Shown: piece after piece, positions 50,481-62,436 of the stretch
Position numbering within the stretch: the stretch's first letter is position 1
How the letters are laid out: every line of letters starts with the position of its first letter
Assembly: GCF_041270065.1 (NCBI RefSeq)
Contig: NZ_CP065958.1
Span: 2,914,001 to 2,978,000, forward strand
DNA length: 64,000 bases
From: Streptomyces fradiae
Lineage (GTDB): Bacteria > Actinomycetota > Actinomycetes > Streptomycetales > Streptomycetaceae
Reading direction: 5' to 3'
Made by a program: the position numbers and the translations under genes
Notes under the pieces: model-generated
Told to the model about the DNA's origin: nothing
What the model saw: only the letters and a program-made list of their open reading frames with translations
Databases searched by the model: none

Positions 50481-51560
50481 TCAGCTCTGCCGCAGCGGCC
50501 CCATCGGGACCTGGACGCCGAAGGACGTCGCCCCCGCGCCCACCCCGCCCGCGCAGCCGTCCGGCTCCTGGGTGCCGAGGCCGCGGGTGGAGGGCTTCTC
50601 GGCGGCCCAGAACATGTAGCCGAGCAGGCCGGAGGTGGTTCCGGCGCCGTTGGGGGCCGCGTTTCTGACCCAGTCGCCGGTGGCCTTCTGGAGGGAGTTC
50701 GCGTAGTTGGTGCACTCGGGCAGCGGGCTGCGGCCGTACGCGATGTAGAGGCCCGCGGTGAGCTTGGCGGGGGCGAGCGGGGGGACGGGCGGGGAGTACT
50801 GCGACTTGCCGTCGAGGTGCTCCTGCCAGTTGGCGATGTGGGAGCTCGCCGAGGTGGGGCGGGCGGTGACCATGGCGTTGGCGTAGTCGAGCACCGGGGT
50901 GTCGGTGCGCAGCCAGTCGGCGGTGGCCTTGCGGTTGATGTCGATCAGCCAGCGGTCGCCGGCCGCGGTGTCGAGGGTGAGCCGGGCGGCCGGGTTCGCG
51001 CCGGTGGCGTCGTAGGGGTGGACGGACCGGTAGGCGTCGATGAAGGACTGCAGCCCGGCGAGGTTCGGACCGGTGTTCTGCTCGTAGTCGATCTCGATGC
51101 CGACGCCGAGGTCGGCGGCGACGGCGGCCGCGGCGCGGCCGAGGCCGGCCGGGTCCTCGGCGAGGGCCGCGTCCCACGCGTCGGTGTAGGTGATGCCGCC
51201 GATGGAGAGCATCACGCGGATCCCGCGCGAGGTGAAGTACTGGACGATCTCGCGGTTCATGCCGACGGGCACGCCGTTCGCGGTGGTGGCGTCGGTGGTG
51301 CCGTGCAGCAGTTCCAGCGGGTCGACGAAGCTGAGGACGACCACGTTGACCGAGGGCCGCCCGTCGCCGCGGTCGATCAGCCAGTGGTTCTTCGCGTCGA
51401 ACTCGGCGACGTCGCGGACCCGCGACCAGGTGCAGTAGTCGTCACCGCAGTGCCAGGCGCCGTAGACCTGGACCGGCGCGGGCGCGGCGGCGGCCGGGGC
51501 GGCGGGGGCGAGGAGGGTGAGGAGCATGGGCAGGACCGCGAGGAGTCCCTTGTGGCGCAT
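50481..51560 (-). CDS. Secreted GH18-family chitinase-like protein
   Basis: 359 aa, ATG with GGAGG 5 nt upstream. It has a signal peptide (MRHKGLLAVLPMLLTLLAPA to AAAAPAPV). The GH18 core has the active-site strand VGIEIDYEQ, which keeps the distal Asp-x-Glu of DxxDxDxE, and a start strand VNVVVLSFVDPLELL. A small C-terminal part (FWAAEKPSTRGLG) is normal. Likely exported and acting on chitin or a related polymer; weaker conservation than true chitinases. Confidence 0.85.
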   Translation of the reverse strand: MRHKGLLAVLPMLLTLLAPAAPAAAAPAPVQVYGAWHCGDDYCTWSRVRDVAEFDAKNHWLIDRGDGRPSVNVVVLSFVDPLELLHGTTDATTANGVPVGMNREIVQYFTSRGIRVMLSIGGITYTDAWDAALAEDPAGLGRAAAAVAADLGVGIEIDYEQNTGPNLAGLQSFIDAYRSVHPYDATGANPAARLTLDTAAGDRWLIDINRKATADWLRTDTPVLDYANAMVTARPTSASSHIANWQEHLDGKSQYSPPVPPLAPAKLTAGLYIAYGRSPLPECTNYANSLQKATGDWVRNAAPNGAGTTSGLLGYMFWAAEKPSTRGLGTQEPDGCAGGVGAGATSFGVQVPMGPLRQS

Positions 51561-51663
51561 ACGTACCTCCGGGGATGCCGTGGCGTGGGGGGCGGCGACC
51601 GGAAGAGTGTCAGGTCCAGACCAAGTCGACAAGAGGGCGGACATCAAGACTGCGGACATGACG

Positions 51664-51699
51664 AAGGCCCGGCGGTCGTCGTGACGGCCACCGGGCCTT
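51664..51699 (-). terminator. Terminator of tmRNA
   Basis: Stem AAGGCCCGG.../...CCGGGCCTT, about 12 bp with one mismatch, directly downstream of the tmRNA 3' end. Confidence 0.7.
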
Positions 51700-51717
51700 T
51701 CGCCCACATGGGATGAG

Positions 51718-52083
51718 TGGAGATGGCGGGAATCGAACCCGCGTCCAACGGTGCGGAACCAGGGCTTCTCCGTGTGCAGTCTGGTACGAGTTTCTCGGCC
51801 CTCCGGATCACCCAGACAAGTCCGGAACGGGCTCAGTCACTGTTTGATTTCCCTCTTCACCCCGTGACCGGGATCAAGGTTTAGTCCCCTAGCTGATGCC
51901 AGGATCCGGGTCGGGAACAGCCCCGGGCTGACACTTCGCAAGTCGCTACTTAGGCAGCGAGGGCGAAGGAATCGCGCTTGGTGTTGGCGATTATTGGTTT
52001 CGGCGCGTGGTTTACGAGATCATTGCCGCTTCCTCGACACGCTTCCCCTGCTTCGACATCCGCTGTCGAAACCGATCATCCCC
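51718..52083 (-). ncRNA. ssrA: tmRNA
   Basis: 366 nt. The 5' end GGGGATGATCGG pairs with the 3' CATCTCC to give an Ala-like acceptor. The T-arm is GCGGGTTCGATTCCCGC. CCA is not encoded. The tag reading frame (51950-51988) gives ANTKRDSFALAA then TAA, the Streptomyces tag. Rescues stalled ribosomes with SmpB, whose gene is 80 bp upstream. Confidence 0.97.
51950..51988 (-). other. tmRNA tag-coding segment
   Basis: GCC AAC ACC AAG CGC GAT through GCC TAA encodes ANTKRDSFALAA*, the degradation tag. Confidence 0.96.
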
Positions 52084-52163
52084 ATGTTGATTTTTCAAAG
52101 GTTGCGCCCTCTGTGGGGTGCAGGGCCCATGGTACGTGACCTGCGGGCACCCTTGCCAGCAGA

Positions 52164-52703
52164 TTAACGCTCCTGGGCGCGCTGGCGCCGCTTCGCCGCC
52201 GCGATGGCCCGCGCCGTCTCGCGCGTGTCCTGCTGCTCACGCAGCGTCTGCCGCTTGTCGTACTCCTTCTTGCCCTTGGCCAGCGCGATCTCGCACTTCA
52301 CCCGGCCGTTCAGGAAGTACAGCGCGAGGGGCACGATCGTGTGACCCGTCTCGGAGGACTTCTGCTCCAGCTTGTCGATCTCCTCCCGGTGCAGCAGCAG
52401 CTTCCGCTTCCGCTTCGCCGAGTGGTTGGTCCAGCTGCCCTGGGAGTACTCGGGCACGTGGATGTTGTGCAGCCAGGCCTCCCCGCCGTCGATCTGGACG
52501 AAGCCGTCGACCAGCGACGCCCGGCCCATGCGCAGCGACTTCACCTCGGTGCCCATGAGCACGAGGCCGCACTCGTAGGTGTCGAGGATGAGGTAGTCGT
52601 GGCGCGCCTTCTTGTTCTGCGCGATGAGCTTGCGCTCAGGCCCCTTGTCCTGGGCCTTCTTCTTCGCAGGCTTGCCCTGCACGTTGACGAGTCCCTTTGC
52701 CAT
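52164..52703 (-). CDS. smpB: SsrA-binding protein SmpB
   Basis: 179 aa. OB-fold blocks [38 protein letters not shown], and [20 protein letters not shown], plus the basic C-terminal tail ([23 protein letters not shown]). Binds tmRNA and the stalled ribosome. Directly upstream of ssrA. Confidence 0.97.
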   Translation of the reverse strand: MAKGLVNVQGKPAKKKAQDKGPERKLIAQNKKARHDYLILDTYECGLVLMGTEVKSLRMGRASLVDGFVQIDGGEAWLHNIHVPEYSQGSWTNHSAKRKRKLLLHREEIDKLEQKSSETGHTIVPLALYFLNGRVKCEIALAKGKKEYDKRQTLREQQDTRETARAIAAAKRRQRAQER

Positions 52704-52721
52704 AGTGCGGCCATTTTCGCA

Positions 52722-53900
52722 CTACGAGCCCCCTCCGAGGCCACTCAATACCGTGCGGGCCCGCTCCTCGGGCCGGTCGCCCCCGGCGACGTCCGGGGTG
52801 ATGCCCCGGCCGTCCACCGCGTGACCGGCGGGGGTGCGGTAGTGGCCGACGGTGACCTCGGCGACCGAGCCGTCGGGCAGGGTGCTGGGCATCTGGACCG
52901 AGCCCTTGCCGAAGGTGGGCGAGCCGACGGTGACCGCCCGGCCGCGGTCCTTCAGGGCTCCGGTCAGCAGCTCGGCCGCGCTCATGGTGCCGCCGTCGAT
53001 CAGCGCGACCAGGGGCCGTGCGGTGTCGCCGCCGCCCTCCGCGTACACCGCGTGCTGCTGCCCGTCGATGTCGTACGTGGCGACGAGGCCGCCGTCGAGG
53101 AAGGCGGAGGCGGCGGCCCGGGCCTCGGTGAGCAGGCCGCCCGAGTTGCCGCGCAGGTCGAGCAGGACGCCGGCGCCGGCCGGTGCGGAGCGCACGGCCC
53201 GCCGTACCTCCTCGCCCGTTCCCTTGGTGAAGGCGGCCACCCGGATCAGCACCGTGCCGTCGCCGAGCCGGCGGACGGCGACCGGGTCGACGGCGAGCAG
53301 GGCCCGGTGCAGGGGCTCGGTCCAGACGGCCCGGCCGCGCTCGACGCCGAGTCCGACAGTGGAGCCGGGGACTCCGTCGCCGCGCAGCAGGGAGACGATC
53401 TCGGAGACCGAGAGGCCGTCGACCGGGCGCCCGTCCACGGCGGTGAGCCGGTCACCGGGGCGCAGCCCGGCCCGCTCGGCCGGGCCGCCGGGCTGCACCC
53501 GGCTGATCTCCACCCGGTCGCGCCCGGCCCGCCGGGCGGACAGGCCGACGCCGGTGTAGGAGCCGTCGAGGGCCTGCTCGAACTCGGCGTACTCCCGCTT
53601 GTCGTACACGGCGCCCCAGCGGTCGCCGCTGCGGCTGACGAACTCCTCGGCGGCCTTCTTGCCGGACTTGCCGTCGGCCATCGCCTCGGCGGCGGCCCGG
53701 GCGAGCGCGGCGCGGTCGACCGTGGACCGGTCCGCGGCGGTGGCGGCGGCCGGGGCCGGCTCGTGCCGCCGCTCCTCGCGGGGCAGCGAACCGGTGGCGG
53801 CGGCGGTGCCGAGCACCCCGGTGAAGACCAACGTCAAAGCGGCCCCACGGAGAACTCCGCGGGGCCTACGACAGAACTCGGGGCCGGCACCGGCACGCAT
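52722..53900 (-). CDS. Carboxyl-terminal processing peptidase (S41, CtpA-like)
   Basis: 392 aa from ATG at 53900 (an upstream GTG extension adds 3 codons). N-terminal membrane anchor (AALTLVFTGVLGTAAATG), PDZ (LDGSYTGVGLSARRAG; ISRVQPGGPAERAGLRPGD), and S41 domain with Ser in DGGTMSAAELLTG and Lys in SPTFGKGSVQ. The Ser-Lys dyad is intact. Processes envelope proteins outside the membrane. It lies 18 nt upstream of smpB. Confidence 0.93.
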   Translation of the reverse strand: MRAGAGPEFCRRPRGVLRGAALTLVFTGVLGTAAATGSLPREERRHEPAPAAATAADRSTVDRAALARAAAEAMADGKSGKKAAEEFVSRSGDRWGAVYDKREYAEFEQALDGSYTGVGLSARRAGRDRVEISRVQPGGPAERAGLRPGDRLTAVDGRPVDGLSVSEIVSLLRGDGVPGSTVGLGVERGRAVWTEPLHRALLAVDPVAVRRLGDGTVLIRVAAFTKGTGEEVRRAVRSAPAGAGVLLDLRGNSGGLLTEARAAASAFLDGGLVATYDIDGQQHAVYAEGGGDTARPLVALIDGGTMSAAELLTGALKDRGRAVTVGSPTFGKGSVQMPSTLPDGSVAEVTVGHYRTPAGHAVDGRGITPDVAGGDRPEERARTVLSGLGGGS

Positions 53901-53979
53901 GGCGCCCACTCTAGGACAAGCGCATGGCGCCGTACGGAGGTTGGCCGTACGACGCCATGCACGCAGCGCGAGTGAACTG

Positions 53980-54897
53980 TCACACCTTCAGGTACTTGCG
54001 CAACGCGATGAACGCGGCGACGGCCGGCATCAGCAGGCCGATCGCGAGCACCAGCGGCAGCTTGGCCAGGACCGCGTCCCAGCCGATGAAGTTCACCAGC
54101 TGCATCTTGTCGGCGAGCGCGATGCCGTGGTCGATCAGGAAGTACCGGCCGACCATCAGCATGACGCAGGCCACCGCGCCGCCGAGCAGACCGGCGAAGG
54201 CGGCCTCCATGATGAACGGCATCTGGATGTAGAAGTTGGTCGCGCCGACCAGCCGCATGATGCCGGTCTCGCGGCGCCGGCTGAAGGCGGACACGCGGAC
54301 CGTGTTCACGATCAGCATCAGCGCGATGATCAGCATCAGGAACATCACGCCGAGTGCGGCGATGTTCATGCCGTTCATCAGGTCGAACAGGTTCTGCAGG
54401 ATGTTCCGCTGGTCCTGGACGGACTCGACGCCGTCCCGGCCGGCGAAGGCGGTCGCGACCACCTTGTACTTCTCCGGGTCCTTCAGCTTGACCCGGAAGG
54501 ACTGCTGCATCTGGTCCGGAGTGACGACGGACGCGATGGCCGTGTCGCCGTACTGCTCCTTGTAGTGCTTGAAGGCCTCGTCGGCGGACTCGCGGTGGAC
54601 CGACTCGACGATGTCCATCTTCTTCAGATCGGCCTCGATCTGGTCCGCCTGCTGCTTGGTGACGGCGCCCTTGGTGCACTTGGGCGAGGTGGCCCCGTCG
54701 CTCTTGTTGCAGAGGAAGATGGAGACGTTGACCTTGTCGTACCAGTAGTCCTTCATCGTGCTGACCTGCTCGCGCATGAGCAGCGCCCCGCCGAACAGGG
54801 CCAGCGACAGGGCCACGGACACGATGACGGCGAAGGTCATCGTCAGATTGCGGCGGAGACCGACCCCGATCTCCGACAGCACGAACTGAGCGCGCAT
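53980..54897 (-). CDS. ftsX: Cell-division permease FtsX
   Basis: 305 aa with the FtsX topology: TM1 near the N-terminus (FAVIVSVALSLALFGGALLM), a large extracellular domain (Cys pair CNKSDG...KCTKG), and three C-terminal helices (LMLIIALMLIVNTV; AFAGLLGGAVACVMLMVG). With FtsE it links divisome signals to peptidoglycan hydrolases. 22 nt after ftsE. Confidence 0.96.
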   Translation of the reverse strand: MRAQFVLSEIGVGLRRNLTMTFAVIVSVALSLALFGGALLMREQVSTMKDYWYDKVNVSIFLCNKSDGATSPKCTKGAVTKQQADQIEADLKKMDIVESVHRESADEAFKHYKEQYGDTAIASVVTPDQMQQSFRVKLKDPEKYKVVATAFAGRDGVESVQDQRNILQNLFDLMNGMNIAALGVMFLMLIIALMLIVNTVRVSAFSRRRETGIMRLVGATNFYIQMPFIMEAAFAGLLGGAVACVMLMVGRYFLIDHGIALADKMQLVNFIGWDAVLAKLPLVLAIGLLMPAVAAFIALRKYLKV

Positions 54898-54919
54898 GGT
54901 GTGACTTCTCCCTGTCCGC

Positions 54920-55609
54920 TCAGTGCTGGTAGCCGTAGACGCCGCGCGCCTGGTCGCGGACGAGGCGGCCCTTTTCGAGCTCGATGACGCGCTTGCGCAT
55001 CTGGTCGACGATGTTCTGGTCGTGGGTCGCCATGACGACGGTGGTCCCTGTCCTGTTGATGCGGTCGAGCAGCTTCATGATGCCGACCGAGGTCTGCGGG
55101 TCGAGGTTGCCGGTGGGCTCGTCCGCGATCAGCAGCATCGGGCGGTTGACGAAGGCCCGGGCGATGGCGACACGCTGCTGCTCACCGCCGGACAGCTCGC
55201 CCGGCATCCGGTCCTCCTTGCCGCCGAGGCCGACCAGGTCGAGCACCTGCGGCACCGCCTTGCGGATCTCGCCGCGCGGCTTGCCGATGACCTCCTGGGC
55301 GAAGGCCACGTTCTCGGCGACGGTCTTGTTGGGCAGCAGCCGGAAGTCCTGGAAGACCGTCCCGAGCTGGCGGCGCATGTGCGGCACCTTCCAGTTGGAC
55401 AGCCGGGCGAGGTCCTTGCCCAGGACGTGCACCTGACCTTGGCTGGCGCGCTCCTCGCGGAGGATCAGCCGCAGAAAGGTCGACTTTCCGGAGCCGGAGG
55501 AACCGACGAGGAAGACGAACTCCCCCTTCTCGATCTCCAGGGAGACATCCCGGAGCGCGGGGCGGTTCTGCTTCGGATAGGACTTGGAGACGTTGTCGAA
55601 TCGGATCAC
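54920..55609 (-). CDS. ftsE: Cell-division ATPase FtsE
   Basis: 229 aa ABC ATPase. Walker [16 protein letters not shown], signature [19 protein letters not shown], Walker [16 protein letters not shown]. Cytosolic partner of FtsX. First gene of a run ftsE-ftsX-ctp-smpB-ssrA on the minus strand. Confidence 0.97.
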   Translation of the reverse strand: MIRFDNVSKSYPKQNRPALRDVSLEIEKGEFVFLVGSSGSGKSTFLRLILREERASQGQVHVLGKDLARLSNWKVPHMRRQLGTVFQDFRLLPNKTVAENVAFAQEVIGKPRGEIRKAVPQVLDLVGLGGKEDRMPGELSGGEQQRVAIARAFVNRPMLLIADEPTGNLDPQTSVGIMKLLDRINRTGTTVVMATHDQNIVDQMRKRVIELEKGRLVRDQARGVYGYQH

Positions 55610-55849
55610 GGATGCACCACGGTCGGCCGGGAGTAGGTGTGCGTGACCATACGCGAACCGGGAAGGCCCGCGCAGTCGCGGTCCGGGCTTGTGTGCTTTA
55701 TCCTTTTCGTCCTTGCGCCCGCGTGCTCATGGGGCGCGCCGAAAAGCTCCGGAGCTGGCACAGTGGTAAAGGGAACGCACGGATCGTGCCGGGCGTTGTC
55801 CTGATAAGGATCCTTGTGCGAGGACCTGTGTGCGGGAGGAGGAGAGCGC

Positions 55850-56035
55850 ATGACCTATGACCGGCTGGTGTGCGCCAACTGCGCGGCCCCCGTCGCGGAG
55901 GGCCGCTGCCCCGTCTGCCGCGCGAACCGCGAGCGACTGCCGCAGCCGACGGGTCTGACCCCGGCGATGCTGCTGACCCTGGTGATCGCACTGGTGGCGG
56001 CGATGACGCTGCTGGTGGCGGTGCGGGGGGTGTAG
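55850..56035 (+). CDS. Small zinc-ribbon membrane protein
   Basis: 61 aa from ATG with GGAGGAG about 5 nt upstream. Two CxxC pairs (LVCANCAAPVAEGRCPVCRA) form a rubredoxin-like zinc ribbon, then a single helix AMLLTLVIALVAAMTLLVAV. Single-pass membrane protein of unknown role, divergent from ftsE. A 17-bp terminator follows. Confidence 0.8.
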   Translation: MTYDRLVCANCAAPVAEGRCPVCRANRERLPQPTGLTPAMLLTLVIALVAAMTLLVAVRGV

Positions 56036-56075
56036 GAGCCCGCAGGAGCCTCTGCGGAGGCCACGACGCATACCG

Positions 56076-56113
56076 GAAGGGCCGGAGGTGCTGGAAAGCA
56101 CCTCCGGCCCTTC
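56076..56113. terminator. Bidirectional terminator after the zinc-ribbon gene
   Basis: Perfect 17-bp stem (56076-56092 with 56097-56113) and GGAA loop; ends in CCCTTC. Serves the converging LAETG gene as well. Confidence 0.85.
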
Positions 56114-56129
56114 TGTGCCTTTGAAAGGA

Positions 56130-57113
56130 TCAGACGGCGGTACGGCCGCCGGTCACGAGGCGCGGCAGGAAGCGGAAGCCGATGCCGCCCGCGATCATGG
56201 TGGCGGCCCCGATGATCAGGAACGAGGTCTCGGCGGCGCCGGTCTCGGCCAGCTCCTCCTTGGCCTTGCCCTGCTCGACGGGCTGCGAGCCGGCGTTGTT
56301 GGTGCCCGGGTTGTTGTCGACGCACTCGGCGCCGTCCAGGTCCACGGTGCAGGTCCCGGCGCCGCCATCGGTGGAGGACCCACCGTTGGTGGCGGACCCG
56401 CCGTTGTCGCCGGAGCCACCGTTGTCGCCGGTGCCGCCGTTGTTGCCCGTGCCACCGTTGTTACCGGTGCCGCCGTTGTTGCCCGTGCCACCGTTGTTAC
56501 CGGTGCCGGACGAGGTGCCGGTCGACGTGCCCGCCGAGGTACCGGTGGACGTACCGGTCGAGGTACCGCCCTCCTGGCCCGTCGACGTGCCCGTCGAGGT
56601 ACCGGTGGACGTACCCGTCGAGGTACCGGTCGAGGTGCCCGTGGACGTACCGGTCGAGGTACCACCCTCCTGGCCCGTCGACGTGCCCGTCGAGGTACCG
56701 GTCGAGGTGCCGGTGGACGTACCGGTCGAGGTACCACCCTCCTGGCCCGTCGACGTGCCCGTCGACGTGCCGGTCGAGGTGCCGGTGGACGTACCCGTCG
56801 AGGTACCACCCTCCTGGCCCGTCGACGTGCCCGTCGAGGTACCGGTGGACGTACCCGTCGAGGTACCCGAGGACGTGCCCGTCGAGGCACCCTCGATGCT
56901 GCCGACGGAGGTGTTGCCCTCGTTGGTGTTACCGCCGTTGGTCTCGTCCTCGTTGAGGCCGAGGCCGACGTCCACGCTCTCGTCCGTCACCGTGATGTCG
57001 GCGCCGACGCCGCCCACGGCCTGAGCGGCACCCGCGACGGTCAGCGACGCACCGGCCGCGATGACGGCACCGGCGGCGATCCGCGCGACGCGGATCCGCG
57101 TCTTCTTGGTCAT
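56130..57113 (-). CDS. Repeat-rich LAETG sortase-E substrate (surface protein)
   Basis: 327 aa. It has a signal peptide ([22 protein letters not shown]). The N-terminal mature part is acidic ([18 protein letters not shown]). A long tract of TSTG units broken by QEGG follows, then a GNNGGT tract. Before the end is the sorting signal LAETG, then a hydrophobic helix ([19 protein letters not shown]) and a basic tail. LAXTG is the sortase-E motif of Streptomyces. Likely cell-wall anchored; function unknown. Confidence 0.9.
   Translation of the reverse strand: MTKKTRIRVARIAAGAVIAAGASLTVAGAAQAVGGVGADITVTDESVDVGLGLNEDETNGGNTNEGNTSVGSIEGASTGTSSGTSTGTSTGTSTGTSTGQEGGTSTGTSTGTSTGTSTGTSTGQEGGTSTGTSTGTSTGTSTGTSTGQEGGTSTGTSTGTSTGTSTGTSTGTSTGTSTGQEGGTSTGTSTGTSAGTSTGTSSGTGNNGGTGNNGGTGNNGGTGNNGGTGDNGGSGDNGGSATNGGSSTDGGAGTCTVDLDGAECVDNNPGTNNAGSQPVEQGKAKEELAETGAAETSFLIIGAATMIAGGIGFRFLPRLVTGGRTAV
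56395..56890. repeat. Tandem repeats in the LAETG gene
   Basis: Two repeat classes: GTGCCGTCGACGT-like 12-mers (TSTG, 5-7 units per block separated by QEGG, blocks of 72, 72 and 96 nt) and 18-mers for GNNGGT. Expected to vary by slippage. Confidence 0.85.
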
Positions 57114-57518
57114 CTGGCTGCTACCCCCAGTAGCTCAAATCGTCTGTAGAGCTGCGCTCGGGGCCACCGGACACCGGGGACGTCACAAAGCACTGGACCT
57201 GCCCCCGTTCACACGCGCCCCAGATTCACGCATGCCGCTTGCCACCCTTCCGAGTTTCCGGAGACACGTCAAGGTCGTTGCGCGTGCGATGCCCGAAAGA
57301 TCCACTTCTGCCCGCCATGCAACGATGCAACTGTGACGTAAACCCGGAACTCCCGGCCCCACCAGAGCAGTTCCCATGTCGACAAAGCGTCAGGAACACC
57401 AACGCACCGCTTGCGCCAGCGAATCATGGACACGCGCCGCCGGGTACGCCGACGGCCCCCGGCCCGCCTCGGTGAGGGGGCCAGGGGCCGTCGGTCGGTC
57501 CCTGTCGGAGCGTCAGGG
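57114..57518. other. Intergenic region between LAETG gene and prfB
   Basis: 405 bp holding the LAETG promoter area and, next to prfB, a GC-rich hairpin (57450-57493). No gene is seen. Confidence 0.55.
57450..57493 (-). terminator. Hairpin downstream of prfB
   Basis: 10-bp stem CGACGGCCCC / GGGGCCGTCG with a 24-nt loop, 26 nt after the prfB stop. Confidence 0.55.
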
Positions 57519-58631
<1,113 letters not shown>

Positions 58632-58684
58632 GCGTCCAGCGTAACGGCTCCGCGCCCCGACCCGGACTCCTCTTCGGCCGTCAG

Positions 58685-58717
58685 GCCTCGCGAGGCCCCG
58701 CCCGGGCCCCGCGAGGC
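58685..58717 (-). terminator. Hairpin after the PkaB-like kinase
   Basis: 14-bp stem (one mismatch) GCCTCGCGAGGCCC / GGGCCCCGCGAGGC with a 5-nt loop, directly after the kinase stop. Confidence 0.6.
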
Positions 58718-58722
58718 GCCTC

Positions 58723-59967
58723 CTACGGCTGCTGCGACTGCTTCGTGTCCTGCGGTGGGGCGTCGTCGCCGGCCGTGGCCGCGACGTAGCCGCCGGCGCC
58801 GAGCGCGCCGGCGATGACGACGGCGGCGACGGTGAGGGTGATCCGGCGCTTGCGGACCGCGTCCGCCTTGTGGCGGGCGGAGCCGGGGCGGCGGGCGCTC
58901 GCGGAGCGGGGGGCGCGGGCGGTGCCGAGGGGGCCGCCGGAGAGCTCGTCGGGGCCGGGGACCCGCATGGAGGTGTGGGTGTCGCGGTTGGAGTCGGTGG
59001 AGGCGCCCGGCACCAGGGGGACGGCGGCACGGCGCGGGGCCGGCTCGCCGGTGCCGCCCGTGCCGCCGTTGGTGGCGTACGGCTCGTCCTCCGGCTCCGT
59101 CGCCGGGTCCGCGTCCGGCTCGTCGACGTCGAGCGGCGGGATGCCCTTGAGCATCGGCAGCACGTCCCGCAGCCGGCTGCCGAGCTCGGAGGCGCGCAGC
59201 CGGGAGGCGGGGGCCTTGGCCAGGCACTGGACGAGCAGCTGCCACAGCTCCTCGGGGATGCCGGGGAGCGGGACGACGGTCTCGGTGACGTGGCGGCGCA
59301 GGACGGCGCCGGGGTGGCCGCCGCCGAACGGGGTGAACCCGGCGAGCAGCTCGTACAGCACCGTCGCGAGGGCGTAGATGTCGACGGCGGCGCGGGGCGG
59401 CAGGCCCTCGACGATCTCGGGGGCGAGGTAGTCGGGGGTGCCGATGATCCGGGTGGCCTTGGTGCGGCCGGGGGTGTCGATGAGCTTGGCGACGCCGAAG
59501 TCGGTGAGGAGGGCGGGGTGGGCGCCGCCGGGGCCGAGCGGGCCCTCCATGTCGAGCAGGATGTTCTCGGGCTTGACGTCGCGGTGCACGACACCCGCCT
59601 TGTGGGCGGCGGCGAGACCGTCGGCGACGTCGGCGATGATCGCGACGGCGGCCTCGGGCGCGAGCCGGCGCTCGCGGTCGAGACGGGTGCGCAGATCGGT
59701 GCCGCGGACCAGGTCCATGACGAGCGCGAGGTCGTTGCCGTCGACGACGAGGTCGCGGACGGAGACGACGTGCGGGTGGTCGAGTCCGAGCAGCGCGGTG
59801 CGCTCCTGGACGAAACGGCCGACGAGTTCCTGGTCGGAGGCGAGGTCCTCGCGCAGCAGCTTGATGGCGACGGGGCCCTCGGGGCCCTCGCCGAGCCACA
59901 CCGTGCCGGCGCTGCCCCGCCCGAGGATCTGGTGGGCCGTGTAGCGGCTGCCGATATTCCGTGCCAA
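58723..59967 (-). CDS. pkaB: Eukaryotic-type Ser/Thr protein kinase (PkaB-like)
   Basis: 414 aa from TTG at 59967 (GGGAG 6 nt upstream); longer readings lack conservation. Kinase motifs: [46 protein letters not shown]-terminal Pro/Ala region, then a membrane helix ([16 protein letters not shown]) with a short outside tail and no PASTA repeats. Length agrees with S. coelicolor PkaB as I recall it. Confidence 0.88.
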   Translation of the reverse strand: MARNIGSRYTAHQILGRGSAGTVWLGEGPEGPVAIKLLREDLASDQELVGRFVQERTALLGLDHPHVVSVRDLVVDGNDLALVMDLVRGTDLRTRLDRERRLAPEAAVAIIADVADGLAAAHKAGVVHRDVKPENILLDMEGPLGPGGAHPALLTDFGVAKLIDTPGRTKATRIIGTPDYLAPEIVEGLPPRAAVDIYALATVLYELLAGFTPFGGGHPGAVLRRHVTETVVPLPGIPEELWQLLVQCLAKAPASRLRASELGSRLRDVLPMLKGIPPLDVDEPDADPATEPEDEPYATNGGTGGTGEPAPRRAAVPLVPGASTDSNRDTHTSMRVPGPDELSGGPLGTARAPRSASARRPGSARHKADAVRKRRITLTVAAVVIAGALGAGGYVAATAGDDAPPQDTKQSQQP

Positions 59968-60028
59968 GACTGCTCCCTCAGCGGCTGCGGTTCGCGTCAA
60001 AGTTACGCGTCCGAGGGCGTCGACCGGC

Positions 60029-60058
60029 ACTTCCGAGGGGAAATCACCCCTCGGAAGT
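60029..60058 (-). terminator. Hairpin between the two kinases
   Basis: Perfect 12-bp stem ACTTCCGAGGGG / CCCCTCGGAAGT, loop AAATCA. It lies after the PkaA-like stop, so the two kinases are likely separate transcripts. Confidence 0.75.
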
Positions 60059-60095
60059 CGACAAATCGATGCCCCGACCGTCCGCCGGGGCCCTC

Positions 60096-61913
<1,818 letters not shown>

Positions 61914-62436
61914 GTCACGCGCTCCCTGCTGATCGTGGTCCTGGGGTGGTCCGTCGAAGTGTCCCCGGAGTCCCTGTGTGTTCTGTGACCCGTCCGGGTG
62001 TCCGACCCACTTTAGGGCCTCTCCCGTGCCGCCGAACGTGTCATCGACGGTCCGCAGGACGGCCGATTCCACGGCCGCCCCGGGTGCCGTACCGATGCCG
62101 CACCGGTGCCGTACATGTCCGAAACGCACCCGAGGAGCGTCCGAAACCCGTCCTAAGCCAAGACGCCCGAAGCACGGCCGGGGTTGCCGTAAGTGCTGCG
62201 AGCCATACGCAACCAGGCGAAATAGCGTCCATCGGCGACCGAACAAGATCACTTGGAGGCGACCCGGGGGCGGGTTGTCAGTGGCAGGTGCGAGGATGCG
62301 TACAGCACGTCGTGTCGGGGTCGGGAGCCCCGGCCCCGTGCCGACCTGTACCGGACGACGCGTCCGCGCCGGGTGGGGGGAGCCAGCGGTCCTGTCCCCT
62401 GCCGGGCGCGCCGCGCAGAAGGGACCGCTGACGGCG
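61914..62436. other. Divergent intergenic region
   Basis: 523 bp between the kinase and the FHA-ATPase genes. GTCCGAAAC occurs twice in direct orientation (62117-62125 and 62139-62147), 22 bp apart, i.e. two helical turns, a possible operator pair. TAGCGT (62223-62228) could be a -10 for the right gene, which would have a leader of about 200 nt. No gene is convincing. Confidence 0.5.
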
